Origin: Colius striatus
Taxonomy: Eukaryota; Chordata; Aves; Coliiformes; Coliidae
Assembly: GCF_028858725.1 (NCBI RefSeq)
Contig: NC_084762.1
Location: 32,889,298-32,953,297, forward strand
Reading direction: 5' to 3'
DNA: 64,000 bases
Made by a program: the position numbers and the translations under genes. Shown piece by piece: positions 27,401 to 49,223 of this stretch (position 1 is its first letter; each line of letters starts with the position of its first letter). The notes under the pieces were generated by a model. The model worked only from the letters and a program-made list of their open reading frames with translations. It was not told the DNA's origin and did not search any database.

Positions 27401-30400
27401 TTAAACATAAGAAAATACTATTTTACTCTTCAGGTAAGGGAGCCCTGGCACAGGCTGCCCAGAGGACTTGTGGAGTCTCCTTTCTTGGAGGTCTTCAAGA
27501 CCACCTGGAGACGTTCCTATGTGACCTGATCTAGGTGGACCTGCTTCTGCAGGGCGGTTGGACTAGATGATCTGTAAAGGTCCCTTCCAACCTCAACCAT
27601 TCTATGATTCTCTGTTCCCAAATTTCAGCTTCTTTTATAGAATCCTTCAGGAAAAAAAAAAAGAGTTATTTTTATTACTAAAGATAATCAATGGGCGTGA
27701 AGAAAGATGCTCTGGAACTTGGTAGATTAATAATATTTTGAACTAATGTAAACACCTTGAATGACTCACATTAAGAAGATGTTGGAGTCACGTTTGATTT
27801 AAAATTGGAGCTCTTAAGGGAAGCCTTTATTTCTCATTAACTATGCCAACTGATTATGAGAAGACATTCCATCTACTCTAATGATCATTCTTTGAAATTC
27901 GTTAACTTCAGACTTTTATTAAAAGTATTTATAAAATACTGTGCTCTATAGAACACATAAAGAATTCTTCCTGCATGGACAACAAAGCTGGGTGGGTATG
28001 TAGATGTAGAGAATGTTGGAATTGTGTATTTTAGACTTCTGGGAAAGGGGTGAAGTGTACAGGCCACCAAGTTTGGTATAGACACAGGAAGTTTGCGAGG
28101 CCATTAAAGAGGAACAACTGAGTAGCCAGCAGCAGTTCAAGAAATCAAGAGTGAAGTTGCGTTATCACAATGATTTAAAAGGTCCTCATATGAAACTGGA
28201 ATGATCCTCTCTTAGGCCAATTTTATCCTTGAACATTATCTTTTTTTATTTATCATAGACATTTAAATAGAGAAAGTAATAAAGGGTTTTGGAGAACTCA
28301 CATGAGACAAACAGGTTAGTGTGGTGTGTTTATGTGTGCACTCTGTCTGTCAGGGTAGCACTCTGTGGCAACAGTCACTCTGACAACTGACCACATTGCA
28401 CTGCTTTAAAAGGAGCAAACAGTTACTGTAGGAAAACAATTTAGAAATGTACAACATGTAAAATTGTCTCCTATTTTATTGTAACTGTACTGATACAATG
28501 AAAGTGTCAAAAATACATTCTGATCGATTGCTTGTTACTTTCTCAGCCACATCTCAATGAGCTGATGACAAAGAAGTGGTTGATGGGGTCTAATGCAGTG
28601 GGGACTATCTGTGTCACTGTGGAGGATTATTTCAATGATTTTGCAAAAATAAAAAAGCCTTATAAAAAGGTAGGTGCAAAATATTCTGAGCTGCTTTGCT
28701 AATGTACTCTGAATATCACATCCGTTTGGAAATTCTGAACACTGAATGGAATTCAGATTTGCAGTATAGAAATTGGAATTGATTCATCCCTGGAAATGGA
28801 AAAAATATTCGTGTTATGAAAATGTGAATCTAATATTTCTCATCTTTTTTGTTCGGAGCCATATAATACTGTCAAAGACAGATCATAGTTGCAGGGTTTA
28901 GTCCAGGAAATGTATTGGCATGTTACTAGATTGTATTCTTAGCAGCTGGTACTTTTCTACCTCTCCACAGAAGTTTGTAGTCAGATAAAGATTAGCTCTT
29001 CTGAAACTTGTTTTACTGGCCTGTAACTACTTTTTTTATTTAATAAATGTGCATTCTGTAATTCTTAGTTTTAGTATGTACCATGGGCATGGTTAAATTG
29101 GTGCCATGAGGTTTAACAAAGGCAAAACTCATCCTTCAAGTACTGTTACAGCAGCATAATGTGCTCGGTTAGGTTGTGGCCTATCAAAGGGTATGTTGAT
29201 TTATCTGTTATCCTCTAATCGTTAGTATTTGTTTTCATCCTTTACTGAAATAAAGTCCATTTTGTGTAGTTAGGGTAGTATATCTTAAGTGATTCCCTAA
29301 GGTTTAGGAAATACTTAAAGCTAGCAAGACCAGGATTTAGGTGAGACCTTTGAACGTACCTTAATGAAGCAGAAGTGTTTGAAAGACAGTGTGAAAAATT
29401 GTACACTTGCTCTTTCTTGCCTTAATTCTTAAAGAGGATAACGGGGACAACTCAGAGTTCCTTTGATGTCCTCTTAACCTTCAGTATTTGCCAGTCCTAG
29501 AGGCCTTATTATGTAAGTGAATAATATGCATTTTTGGTTCAGAAAAAGTACATAAAATAAATTGGTCTCAGTATTAGTCTGCATCCATAGAGCAGCTTTC
29601 TTTCCCAGGTTTGTTTTGTTACTGTGAGGTAATAGTTGCTTGGCATAGGTTTCTTTTAAGTGTTAATACCCATCTCTGCAGTCATGTGTTTCATCACTGT
29701 GGCATTTATTATCATCTTATAGGGAAATAGATGGCCAACACATATATTTTGACATTTATCATACTTGCTCTGTCTCTCAGCATGAAAATATCTCCCACAC
29801 AAGACACCGTATGTTCCAGCACTGAAGGGGACATACTTTGGTTTCACTTCTCCATTTTCCTCATGTGCCAAGTGAATGCCTTATCATAGCTCTGTTGGCT
29901 TTTCTTAAGTTTTCTTTCTGAGCTGCAGCAGAGCTGTTCATCTTAAACTTAATTTTCAGTGCAAGAGAAACCATCCCTCAACAACCAGTAAGCTCTGTTA
30001 TTTCTGAAAAAGTCTTGAGAGGACTTGAAATAATATTTTCTACAGCCTGGATGGTGGGCAAAAAAGAAAAAAAGACAAGTGCAGACAACTCATCAGCTGA
30101 AAAAGGTCTGAGAAAGTGATTGCTGCTGGCTCCCTGGGGCTCTTGCTAGACCTGACCCAGAGCACAGATAATGCAGGCAAGATGTGCAATGCTTTGTGCG
30201 ATGTACTGGAGTTCTCCAGCAGAAACCTTGACCATATGCGAAGAGTGAGGCTGAAAGGCCAAGGACAGATCTGTTCTAAAGATTATCTGAATTGCTTCAT
30301 GTTTGTTCTTCTGCCTTTGGTGCTCCTCAAAAATAATTCAACTATGTGAATAAGTACAAATACATGTTTCCAAGCCTAATAATTGTTCAAAGACTAAAAA

Positions 30401-32552
30401 GAAGGGCTGTGTTTGCAGGTGTCACTGCCATAATCCCCATCACCTTTTCCTTTTCTTTCAGACAATGACTGTTGAGGCCCATCGGAGAGTGGTTGTAGAG
30501 TACATCAGAGCCATCATGTTAAAACGGATATCTTTCAAGAATGCAGAAGAGAGGAAAGAGGGTGCAGAAAGAATGATCAAAGAAGCAGAACAGTTCAGAT
30601 TTCTGTTCAAGAAGCTTGCAGCTGTAAGTGTTTGCTTTGAGTAATGCCGTTTACCTGGTAATATAGAAGCAAACACACATATCTATTGCTTGGGGGAAAT
30701 GGCTAAAGTTAGATCTCCATGTCTCCAAACTTTTGGGTGGCTTGTGAGTATCAAGGATGCCAGCTAAAGGCATGGACAGAGTTTCTGAACACACAGACAT
30801 ACCCCCACACACCCACACACACCAGTTTCTGCTGCTTTGTCTTTATAGAGCTCTCTGCAGCTGAGTGTTTGAATGGCCTCACAGAAATAAGTACCCTATA
30901 TTCAACAGATGCAGTTACTTAGTACCTAAGTAGTCTGCAGTGTAGGGGTCTAGAACCATCAAGACAAGCATGTTGACCCCATTTAAAGTGTAGTAGAAAA
31001 AGACGAGCAAAAAAAAAAGGCTTCTGAGAAACAGTATACAAGATACACAGTTAAAAAAATAAGTATTCATTTTAGGCTTAAGAGCAAGAATCTGCTGAAA
31101 AGCTCCTGGGGTCAACAGATGACAAAACGCAAAAAGAATGCTGAGAAAGATAAAGCCTGAAAAAACAAGGGTATCAGCAAAGAACTGTGTTCACTTCTGC
31201 TCACTGTGGAAGATGTTGGGGCAACCGCTACATCAGAGAGACCTTCATTATGTGGGATCTGTTTCAGATTAAGGCACTGATAGAAAATGTTACGGAATAA
31301 ATGAAATTAACGGGACCAGATCAGCAGAAGCAGATCAGCTGGAATTAGAGCAGTCAAATTGTCTGGAGATGAAATAGATATGACAAGTTCAGTTGATCAG
31401 TTGTTGAAAGCTGCCGTGTTGTGCAGGTGACTAGAAGGAAGCTAATGGAGGGACAGTTTTGGAAGAGATGTGGCTTTCACATCAGTTATTCCTAATTTTT
31501 ATTCAGGCAAATTAGCAAAAGTTCAAACTGGACTGCATCACGGTGTGGAGAAATACAACATCTTGTGTGTAAGACAGGACTTTCTTGGCTAATATTCTGA
31601 GGGTATGTCTCTGAATGAACAACAGAGAAAAGGGGAAGAGACTTATGGTAACAATTCACAAATATTTTGTCAATGTCTGAAAACACAGGCACTAGGGACA
31701 TTACTTTTTTGGGGGGGATTTTTTTTCTGAGTTCTTTTAATTTTTCTTTTCTTTTAATTTTGCAGGGCTCTGGAGAGGACACTGAAGGACTCTGTGACAT
31801 CATTGAAGCCATTGCAGAGGTTATCAAGCTAACCGATCCCTCGCTGCTCTATCTGGAAGTTTCAACTTTAGTCAGTAAATACCCAGATATCAGGTAGTTA
31901 TCTTTGCCCTCAAAATAGATAAATAGGTAACATCACAGTTCTTTGTAGTCTTGAGTGAATTTTAAAACAATGTGTGTGATTATATTTTTCATGTTTCAGA
32001 ATGTAGGCACTTTCTTATGAAAAATATTGGTAATATAAAATGTATGTGGCCTGAACTAGGAGGTAGACATAAAGTCCTCAGTGGTACAGCAAAGGAATAA
32101 TGCAAATACTTCCAGTCTGTGTTTTGGGAGGGATAAACTGTGTTTAGAGTCCCAAGAGTGGCCAAAATAGTACTTTGTACTGAGCTGGGAAAGCCAGTTC
32201 TGAGTGACAAGAGACCTGATTAAGAACTGAAGTACCTGCTGAAACTGAATGAAAGGATTGCCAACTAAATTTTTTTGTTGTTATTTTTTGGGTTTTGTGG
32301 TTTGGTTTTTATCTTTTTTACAGACTCTTACTTGAGTGAAGTTCCCTACTAATGCCAGTTTTGCCATTTTCCTTTGGCAGGGATGACCATATTGCAGCCT
32401 TGTTGACAGTGAGAGGCGACGCCAGCAGAGATATGAAGCAGACTATCATTGAGACTCTGGATCAAGGTCCAAGCCAGCCCAATCCAAACTATGTGCCAAT
32501 TTTTAAAGAAATTACAGTTCCTACTCTAACTGTGCCGAAACTTCTTAAGTAA
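9476..32552 (+). CDS. EXOC3: Exocyst complex component 3 (SEC6), complete, 12 coding exons
   Basis: EXOC3 is a subunit of the octameric exocyst, which tethers secretory vesicles to the plasma membrane before SNARE fusion. Coding exons are 9476-9619, 13562-13781, 15769-16450, 20251-20368, 23363-23488, 25008-25108, 25589-25699, 26449-26599, 28547-28669, 30462-30623, 31766-31893 and 32381-32552, with stop TAA at 32550. All junctions are GT-AG and all phases agree. The joined frame is 745 codons, equal to the mammalian protein as I know it. The start ATG at 9476 has a good context (acaATGG) and gives MEETDREAV, one residue off the mammalian MKETDREAV. The N-terminal ~120 residues look like a helical/coiled-coil arm ([27 protein letters not shown]). 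The remainder matches the Sec6 family along its whole length, for example [19 protein letters not shown] and ending TVPKLLK. No break or missing exon was seen. Confidence 0.97.
9620..13561 (+). other. EXOC3: EXOC3 intron 2 (largest)
   Basis: About 3.9 kb of AT-rich sequence with short poly-T runs. No CR1 copy or second gene was recognised. The donor CTCAAG|GTACAA and the acceptor TTTAAG|GCA frame it. Confidence 0.6.
13782..15768 (+). other. EXOC3: EXOC3 intron 3
   Basis: About 2 kb of AT-rich intron with nothing recognisable. It ends in a long T/C-rich tract (tttttttcct...cctctcag) typical of a strong acceptor. Confidence 0.55.
16451..20250 (+). other. EXOC3: EXOC3 intron 4
   Basis: About 3.8 kb, with no exon or clear repeat apart from an 18-base T run at 19113-19130. 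Short open frames here are chance. Confidence 0.55.
22478..23036 (+). repeat. CR1 LINE 3' fragment in EXOC3 intron 5
   Basis: A plus-oriented CR1 copy encodes the ORF2 tail ([30 protein letters not shown]), with most of that frame still open at 22412-22945. It is followed by the CR1 3' UTR and an octamer tail (ccattctatgagtctgtg...). It is truncated at its 5' end. Confidence 0.93.
24272..24309 (+). repeat. Perfect 19-bp tandem duplication
   Basis: The 19-base unit tgtatgatgtcaaagaaac occurs twice without a gap in EXOC3 intron 6. Confidence 0.9.
26836..26894. repeat. Compound TG/TA microsatellite
   Basis: Runs of GTGTGT, then TATATA, then ACAC, TATATA and GTGTGT form a nearly palindromic alternating purine-pyrimidine tract in EXOC3 intron 9. 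Confidence 0.9.
27043..27614 (+). repeat. CR1 LINE 3' fragment in EXOC3 intron 9
   Basis: This is a second plus-oriented CR1 copy with the same ORF2 tail ([21 protein letters not shown]), small deletions (for example in the LEE/TEGR region), a CR1 3' UTR and a tail ending ccattctatgattctctg. Confidence 0.92.
28670..30461 (+). other. EXOC3: EXOC3 intron 10
   Basis: About 1.8 kb. Nothing recognisable apart from chance open frames on both strands. Confidence 0.5.
30624..31765 (+). other. EXOC3: EXOC3 intron 11
   Basis: About 1.1 kb with a short CCCACAC/CACA-rich stretch at about 30798-30822. No exon was seen. Confidence 0.5.
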
Positions 32553-33335
32553 CTGCCAGCTCTGTGTTTGTGTGTCACTACTGGTCTGGGATCAATAGAT
32601 CTGAAATGTTTGAGGGCAAATTTGGCAAAGCTATTTTGAGTAAAGTTCAATATACATGGATACCTGCTAGGCATGTTTCTTTTCTAAAGACCTGGATGCT
32701 GGAAGAAAATGTAATCAGATTTCTGAAAGAAGATGGATGTAAAGGTTGGGTTTGAAGAATGATGCTTGTAGTGGCCAGGGGACTTTTTACTGATGTGTTT
32801 GTTACAGCTTTTTTTGCTGTCAGCAAATATGTTTTTCTCGTGGAGTATGTTTGCACAGTGCACTGCAGTGCCACATAAAGGTATTTATACCAAAAACATC
32901 AGAGCTGTTCTAATGCTGGATATATACAAACATCATCCATTGCTTACAGTACTGAAGCAGACTCCTTTAGAACTTTCTTTATATGGCACTGCATTAACGT
33001 CCCCAGTCCACTTTCACGTTATACTTTGTGTATGTACTTACTTTGATGTAAAATAGTTTATTGCAGAAAACTTAATTATGAAATCAATTTCCTGTCTTGA
33101 GGGATTGAATGAAATTGCTACCGTGCAATTTGATTATAGAGTGAATAAATAAAAACAGACACATGAGGTACCATTTGTTTAATCAATTTACTAACCACAG
33201 CACGTAAAGCACCACCTGTTCACTAAAGTGTTAAACTAGTTGCTCCCTTCAGCTATGTATTCTTTGCATCCTTACAGATTTATAATAGATTTAACTTTTT
33301 GTTTTCAGTGTGAATAAACCGGATTTAATAGTTTT
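32553..33335 (+). terminator. EXOC3: EXOC3 3' untranslated region and polyadenylation signals
   Basis: After the TAA stop there is an AT-rich tail with overlapping AATAAA signals at 33144-33153 and a further AATAAA at 33313-33318. Either could end the transcript. The exact cleavage site cannot be read from sequence alone. Confidence 0.65.
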
Positions 33336-34010
33336 CTGAAAAAACAAGATACTGATTTTTATTTCCACAATCTTTTCAGATTAATGCTTAAAAGTTAATT
33401 TTCAGTATTATCTGTCCTAATTATAAAATATTACTGGAAAATTGTGGGTGTAAAGTGATGTGATAGAGAACACAATGCAGACCTTGTCTGGTAGTACCTG
33501 AACAGAGTTCAGTACAAGGAAGACAGGACCCTACTTTAATTGTCTTCTGGCCCATGCAGACCCCGATCTTGTGCCATACTGCCCCAGAAGAGAGAGAGAT
33601 GCAAGGTCAGCAGTTGGGACAAAGATTAAAACAAAGATTGTGGCTTTTTTTTTTTTTCATCGATGAGGGAGCTTGCCTCAAAGGATGAGGATGGTTTAGC
33701 TGAGCAGGGATGTACATGAGGAGGTTTAGCGACGGCTGGAGGCGCTCTGTGTCCTATGAGACCTTACAGCGTTCCTATAACTTGCAGCGAGAGGGAGAGG
33801 AAGTTGCCTGATTTCTGGAGGGTGGTGTTCAGCTAAGAATTACTGAAGTGATGCTGACTCATGGGGCTTGTACTTCAGTTTCAGTCCCGTGTTTTCTGCC
33901 CTGTGTGCTTTCGATATTCAGCTGGGCTGAAGGAATCAGTTTACCGGGCTTCGTCTCTCCCTCTATCCCCTGCAGCAGTAACTCTGTATCTCTTGGCTGT
34001 TTACCTTGAG
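33336..34010. other. Short intergenic gap between EXOC3 and PDCD6
   Basis: About 0.7 kb of non-repetitive sequence with a 13-base T run near 33645. It leads directly into the PDCD6 CpG island. No gene was seen. Confidence 0.55.
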
Positions 34011-34534
34011 CTGCTTCCCCCTGCCCGAGGTCTCTCTCCGCCAGCCCGGGAAGGATCCCGCGGCGGGCCCTGGCCCCTGCCAGAGCCCTCACAGCGAGTG
34101 GTGGCTTGTGGCGGGGAGCGCCATTACCCCCCAGCGCGGATCCCCGCGCCCTGCTCGCTCCGCTGGAGCTGGAGCCGCGGGCAGCGGCCGCAGTGCGCTC
34201 TGCGGGCGGCCATTCCCCCGTCAGGCGTCCCGAGGGCCGGCGCCGCGGCCCGCAGGGCTGTCCCTGGCAGACCCTGAACACGCGGTGCTAGCGGAAAACT
34301 ACCTACCCGCCGTGCCCGGGGAAAGGCTCGCCCCGCCCGGCCCCGGCCCAGCGCCGGCCTCGCAGCCATCGCCGCGGCAACGTGCGGGCGGGGCAGCGGC
34401 TCCTCTCGGGATTCCCCGGGGCGGGGCTGGCGTGCCCGCCCGCCCCAGCGACGTCACGGCCCGCGCTGCGGCGTCCGGTGCCGGAAGCGCGGGGAGGAAA
34501 GCTCGAGCGGCCCGGCGGCTCCGCGCTGGGGGCC

Positions 34535-43454
<8,920 letters not shown>

Positions 43455-44145
43455 CACCAGGAGCTAGGAACTGCACCCTGGCATCACACAGGCTGGAGCT
43501 GCCAAATCATCCTGTACCCAACAAGATTATCGATGTATTATAATGGATTCAATGTCACATTCTTAAATTTTGTATGTTGGTTGTTACCTTCAGAACCTGT
43601 ACTTGAGTTGGTTTTTATTTTGTATTACTGTACCATATGACCATCTCTGCTTACTTGTAGGACAGAAAGCACAGAACCTAGATTTAACTGGTGCAATGTC
43701 AAACTTAACCTCCTTCCACATATCCTGCATGGGGGAAAATGACTCTTTAGAAATGCCAAATCAAAATAATGCTTGTTAGTTTGTAAGAGTTGAAAGTCAG
43801 AAGTTGCACAACATGTTTTGCATGTGCCTTACTTTTATAAGAGATTAATGTATTAATTTTTAATACAGAATTTAAAATTAAGTAAAACTATTAGACCAAC
43901 TTCTGTATTCTATTTGATTTTTGTACAGCTTTTCAAGGGTGGGGGGATATTCCTATATTCTAGTTTTCTACTGTTCAGGGGTCCTTCCCACTTAACACCG
44001 ACAGCTGTTTTTCTTTGCCTTACCCTTTGAGTTTCTAGCTGCCTCGTCAGGGTCATCTTCACATACAACTTCTTCAGCCCTGTGTCCAGTTCTGCATCTT
44101 CCTCAATGGGTTCCCTACAAAAATAAACTACACTCAACTACTCTG
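43455..44145 (+). terminator. PDCD6: PDCD6 3' untranslated region and likely polyadenylation signal
   Basis: The 3' UTR follows the TGA at 43452-43454. The first canonical AATAAA after the stop is at 44122-44127. Confidence 0.55.
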
Positions 44146-45869
44146 GATACACAGTTCCCTCTGCTTAGTGGCCTGACTTTGCACCAGTCGTCTTCCCTTC
44201 TGTGCTGACGCACTTCTGTCAAGTGGCCAGCTGACTGACAGGCTCCTACCACTTCACCATCTTACCCCTTACAGTTAGTGAGAGGCACTGTGAAAAAGTG
44301 AAGCAAAGAAAGTAATGCCCAGTTCCTGTCATACACCATCTCCTGAAGTAACTTGAAAGAAGCAAAGGGAACAAGTTCTCTTAGACTGCTTGAAGAAAAT
44401 CTTACACCAGCACTATCTGAGGCACTTACACCTGCACAAGCAGCACCGTTATTTACTTACCTGTAACTGCTGCTCTGCAGGACGCGTTTACAGGCACCTT
44501 TCCCCCTTGTTTCAAAGGTCATAGTCACATACAGCTCCAGGTGGGTGAGCTGTTGCTGAGGGGAGCATCTGGACATAAACTGATGGTGTCAGTGGTAACA
44601 AGAAGCTACTATAAGAGATTACGCAGAGAGGGGTGGGGCCCACAAAGAGAAAGACTACACAATCAGTGTTACACTGTTACTCCTCTTGTCTCAGCCAGAG
44701 TGCAATATCTGGGGTCAGGGGGAAGACACTCAAGTGGCAACATGCAGTTATCAGTCATGCAGGGAAACTGCTACTGGTTGTCAAGTAGCAGATAATCAGA
44801 CAGACCCTTGGCAACAGCTCAGCATTTTCTAAACACTCTTCTGCTGTGAAAGATGAGGGGACAGGCCAAGGGCCTGCACATCCTAAGCACACAGAAACCA
44901 AACACTTTGGACATCCTCACTCAAAGGGCAACGGATTGTTTCTGGAGTGAGGAGGGAGCAGGAATAGCGACCAATGTCAGAGAGCACCTGATCCAACAGC
45001 CTGGGATGAACTGTGAAAGCTACCTGTGTATAAATAAGACAAAGGAGAAAGGCTTCCAACAGTCACTGCTTGAGCCTTACATCCCCTGGAGGCTCCAGAC
45101 TCTTGCCTCAGTGCCAAAGCTCGTGGTGTGGCTGTACGAGTGCTGCCAGCCAGCCAGCATTGAAAGGGATGCTGCTGTGCAGGCTGTCGCTGCCCAACTA
45201 GTGCAGGTTACTTCTTAAGAGTTTAGAGAAATAGGAAGAGGCAGAGGACTCATTCTGCCCCAGTTCTCTACCCTACACAGGAGCAAGATCTGGCAAACGG
45301 GTTCATGGGAGTGAGGAGTAGCCAGAAGTTGACTGAGGGAAATTGGCCAACACAGGAACACAGGGGTCCTGGTTTATGAAGTAACTGGTGGCATAAACTT
45401 CCATGGCATATTCTATTTTTTTCCATGCAGTCTTCTTACCTGGTGCCTTTGTGCACACGGCTGGTCAGGTGCCAAAAAAGTCAGAAGCCTGGATTTGTGC
45501 TTTGCCTTTCCTAGTGTCATTTGAATCCCCCTTTAAAGGTGGTAGGGTTGAACTGAAAGAGAATAAGTTGGACAGAATCCAATGCCCCATGTCTCACAAG
45601 TCATGTTTGTAGGATGAGCTGCTGGCTAGAGAGAATGTGAGACAGGCAGATAGATCCTCAGAGTGGATCTTGTAAAAGAAAACAGTCTGAATTGCGAGTA
45701 GCAGGCCCTAGGCAGGAAGGGAAGGTGTGGCAGGCCTGAAGCTTAGTGCTCACAGCTCAGGAACGAGGAAAAACATTCATCACTCCTGTCACGAGGGTAA
45801 CAGTCCCTTAGCACAGTGGCATCCTGAAGATGCTTCTGTTCATTTCATTTTGCCCTTCGCTTGAATGCT
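44146..45869. other. Intergenic, no gene recognised
   Basis: Moderately GC-balanced sequence with several unremarkable open frames (for example 44853-45218 on plus) that lack a start context, splice pattern or recognisable domain. Confidence 0.45.
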
Positions 45870-46497
45870 AGAAAATTGGTGTGCATCCTGGGGGTACTGG
45901 TGGATGAAAAGCTCAACGTGAGCCAGCAACGTGCACTTACAGCCCAAAAAGCCATCTGTGTCCTGTGCTGCATCAAAAGCAGCGTGGCCAGGGGATTCTA
46001 TCCCTCTGCTCTGGTGAGAACCTAACTGCCTCCAGCTCTGGGGTCCTCAGCACATATCTGTTGGAGTGAGTCCAGAGGAAGAACATAAAAATGGTTAGAG
46101 GGATGGAACTCCTATGAAGAAAGGCTGAGAGAGTTCAGGCTGTTCAGTCTGGAAAACAGAACACTTCAGGGAAAACTTATTGCAACCTTTCATTACTTAA
46201 AAGGGATTTATAAGAAAGACAGGGACAAACTTTTTAGCAGGAGTGATGGTTTTTAAACTAAAAAAGGGTAGATTTAGACTAGCTGTAACAATTTTTTTTA
46301 CGGTGAGGGTGGTGAAACACTGACCAGCTTGCCCACAGAGGTGGTAGATGCCCCATCCCTGGAAACATTCATGGTCAGGTTGATGAGGCTTTGAGCAACT
46401 TGTCTGGTTAAAGATGTCCCTGCTCATTGCAGGGAAGGTTGGACTCTATGACCGTTAAAGGTTTCTTCCAACCTGAACCATTCTACGATGCTATGAA
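45870..46497 (+). repeat. CR1 LINE 3' fragment, diverged
   Basis: It encodes a degraded CR1 ORF2 tail in the plus direction (a GVLVDEKLNVSQQ-like region, a CIKSSVARG-like region) with several frameshifts. The end has the CR1 3' motif and a tail ending accattctacgatgctatg. It looks older than the intronic copies in EXOC3. Confidence 0.85.
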
Positions 46498-47213
46498 ATT
46501 GAACTCCATGAGTGAATGTGTTCCTGCAGTACCAAGGATGCTACTGGTTTGACACAAGTCAGCTATACCTGTTTGCTGGTATGGGACATGAGGAAGAAAA
46601 AGTCTCTGAAATCAGTTGTGGAGATGACAGCTGTAGACCAAAAGTCAGTCAAACCTGGGAGTGCCAAATGGCAGACCCCAGGGCAGTATCAGAACAGAAA
46701 TTGCACATTGAGGCTCTTAATTTCCAAAGCTAGGAAGACCTCTGGAAAGATAAAAAGAGAACTAAGGAGAAAGCAGGGATGCAACTGAAATCAGCTCAGC
46801 CAAGTGATTTAGAGAAACCCCAGGCTCCTGGCAGTGATCCCACATAGGAGATAAGGCAGGCTCCAAGTGCATATTACTAGGTATCAACAGCTTAAAAAAG
46901 TTCCCTGTGTGACAGTGCTTGTGTATAAGAAGCAACAGACAATCATTTCAAGCACTCTATTGACTTTGGTAAGAACTGAAAAGCAGAGACACAAAGTGCA
47001 TTTACAAGATTTCAAATGCTACCTGGAGCTCAGGAAACCTTCAGTAAATCAACACTGAAAACCATTTCCTCTCTTCACTTGGTCACTACTTCAACTCCAT
47101 TCCAAAATGCAATTTCCCTGCACAACAAGAAGAAGCAGGGACACGAACTGTTCCCCACAACAAGAACTAACACAGGAACATGTAGGCAGAAAGAGCATCT
47201 AATCTGGGCAGAG
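46498..47213. other. Intergenic, no gene recognised
   Basis: Non-repetitive sequence between two CR1 pieces. No supported exon on either strand. Confidence 0.45.
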
Positions 47214-47322
47214 ATCCTATGCAACCTGATCTAGGTGGACCTGCTTCTGCAGGGAGGTTGGACTAGATGATCTCTAAAGGTCCCTTCCAACCCCTACCAT
47301 TCTATGATTCTATGACTCTAAT
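47214..47322 (+). repeat. CR1 3' tail
   Basis: About 110 bases of CR1 3' UTR (cctgatctaggtggacctgc, ggttggactagatgatctct) ending in ATTCTATG octamers. Confidence 0.92.
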
Positions 47323-49210
47323 GGCACTAAAATCCCAAAGTGAGTGAGAAATGGGAAAGGCTCACATGAAAAGGTCTTAACTTGACAGAGCTGTAGCAGT
47401 GACATCTTCTAGAAACATTTTTCCTACAGTTTCAGAATGTTAGTTGCACTACACTTTAAGTGGAAAAAACCTACAGTGGAACCACTCATGTAAAGAAATC
47501 ATTTCTGATCTTTTTAAAATGTAGACTATAACTTACCACCCCCATAGGGTTTTACATCAGAACTCTGGCAGACAGCTGTGGTAGAAAATAGTAGTTTTAC
47601 CCTTTAAGCAAAAAAGGTCTACTATGTAATTCAATGAATACAAGTGTATGGCACAACTACTAAATGGATGCCATTAGAAACTAGTTAAATCCTTCAAGTA
47701 TGAGAAGGAGAAAAGGAAGCAGTGAACAGGAATGAAAAAGAAAAGGATCTGTTCTGGTGCACAAGCAAAACAATTACAGAAAGACAGTTCTAGGGAAGTA
47801 AGTTTCTATACTCTATAAGGAACTGGTTTGTTACCTTTTTGTTGCAATTGACAAGATACAAACAGTTATCTTAGTGAACACAAAAAGACATTTTGTCAAC
47901 TGACCCTGGTTTAGCACAGGTATTTAACACACTGAGTCAGAGAAATATCTCAGGTATGGGTGAGAAGAAAAATGACGGTCTACAACACAGCAGTGACAAG
48001 GAAAATGGACACTGGGGAGTAAACTGTCTCACTTCTTTTCTTTAGCTCCATGCAAGCTGCATTTATTATATAAAGTAGATATCTGAAGTGAGGCATTCAT
48101 GAGCATTCACGAGGCTCAGAAGTGTGGGGAAAAAAAAAGTAGGTGTGGAGTGTTGATAAACATTATAACCAGGTAAGTACTTCTCAGTAGTCATTCTGAT
48201 TATTTATTTTTCCTTATTAATTTATTTGATTGCCTACCATTTCTTTGTACGCTGGTGCCAGTAGAAAGAATCAAGACTTCTTGTCTTAGTATGGAACAAT
48301 CCATCAAATGAGTTTTGAGGTTAATGTGGAACCATTTCATTCTGAATGACTAAAAAAACCCCCTGTGTATTTCACGTCTTTCTCTGCAAAAATGGAAGTC
48401 GTATGCCCCATTACAGACCAGTCCCCTAGAACACATTACATTTTCCTCATATAGCATCACCTTAGGACAGAATACCTTTGCTGTGACTTCTCCTTTTGTT
48501 GTTTAAACAGAAATGTAGTGTATCCATTTCTAAAATATGCCAATTATAAAGCCTCACATTAACCATTTTCAGGGAATAGTCTTCCTAAGTAGATGACATA
48601 AAAGCAAACCTCTCTTTTTTTCTGAGGTGGGAAAGGTGCTAAAAGGGTTATTAGCTTCTTGCTGACATAATAACATTAACATATTTTCAAAAAATAACAA
48701 AAGTTTTCTGTAATATGTTGATATAACAAATACATTTTAAAAGCCTAAACAAAATAGTATGTTCACCTCTGTTATGTGCAAGTTTGTGTTCCACCTATAT
48801 TTGACACGTTACAAAATTAAACCCTACCTCCCTTTCCCCAAATCAGTCAAACACAGAATGAAATGCAGTTTCTGTCCTGAAAGCCAAGAGAGGGAGATTC
48901 TTGAATCTGTTCCTCTGTTTCCAGTTCAGCTGTTGTTGCTCCTTAATCTTTTCCTCTAGTTCCTACTAGCACATTGACTAATGTCTGAATATTTAGTTCT
49001 AGAAAGGGAGATAAAAACATTTAAGTTACTTCTGTTTCACAATTTTTCACACAATACAGTAGAGAGAATGTTAAAATGAAAGCTTTGCTATTAACTGGCT
49101 ACCTAGTTAATTAACTAATTCTAGAACTGTAAGTCTAGTTTGCCTTTGTTCAAACTCATGCCCCGTGAGAGCTATATGCCCACCTCCCTTTAAATCCCTC
49201 TTTCCAAAGA
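47323..49210. other. Intergenic, AT-rich, no gene recognised
   Basis: This sequence lies between the tail-to-tail genes PDCD6 and the minus-strand zinc-finger gene. No exon pattern was seen. Part of it may be an extended 3' UTR of the minus-strand gene. Confidence 0.45.
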
Positions 49211-49217
49211 AGAATCT

Positions 49218-49223
49218 TTTATT
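49218..49223 (-). terminator. Candidate polyadenylation signal of the minus-strand zinc-finger gene
   Basis: TTTATT on plus (AATAAA on minus) lies about 490 bases after the stop codon at 49712-49714. It is a reasonable but unproven end of the transcript; further AATAAA copies occur to the left. Confidence 0.35.

Noticed and set aside
30116-30349. 77-codon frame in EXOC3 intron 10
   Set aside because: No splice sites in matching phase, no conserved domain; it looks like chance.
44853-45218. 121-codon frame between PDCD6 and the zinc-finger gene
   Set aside because: No promoter, splice pattern or recognisable motif; not supported as a gene.
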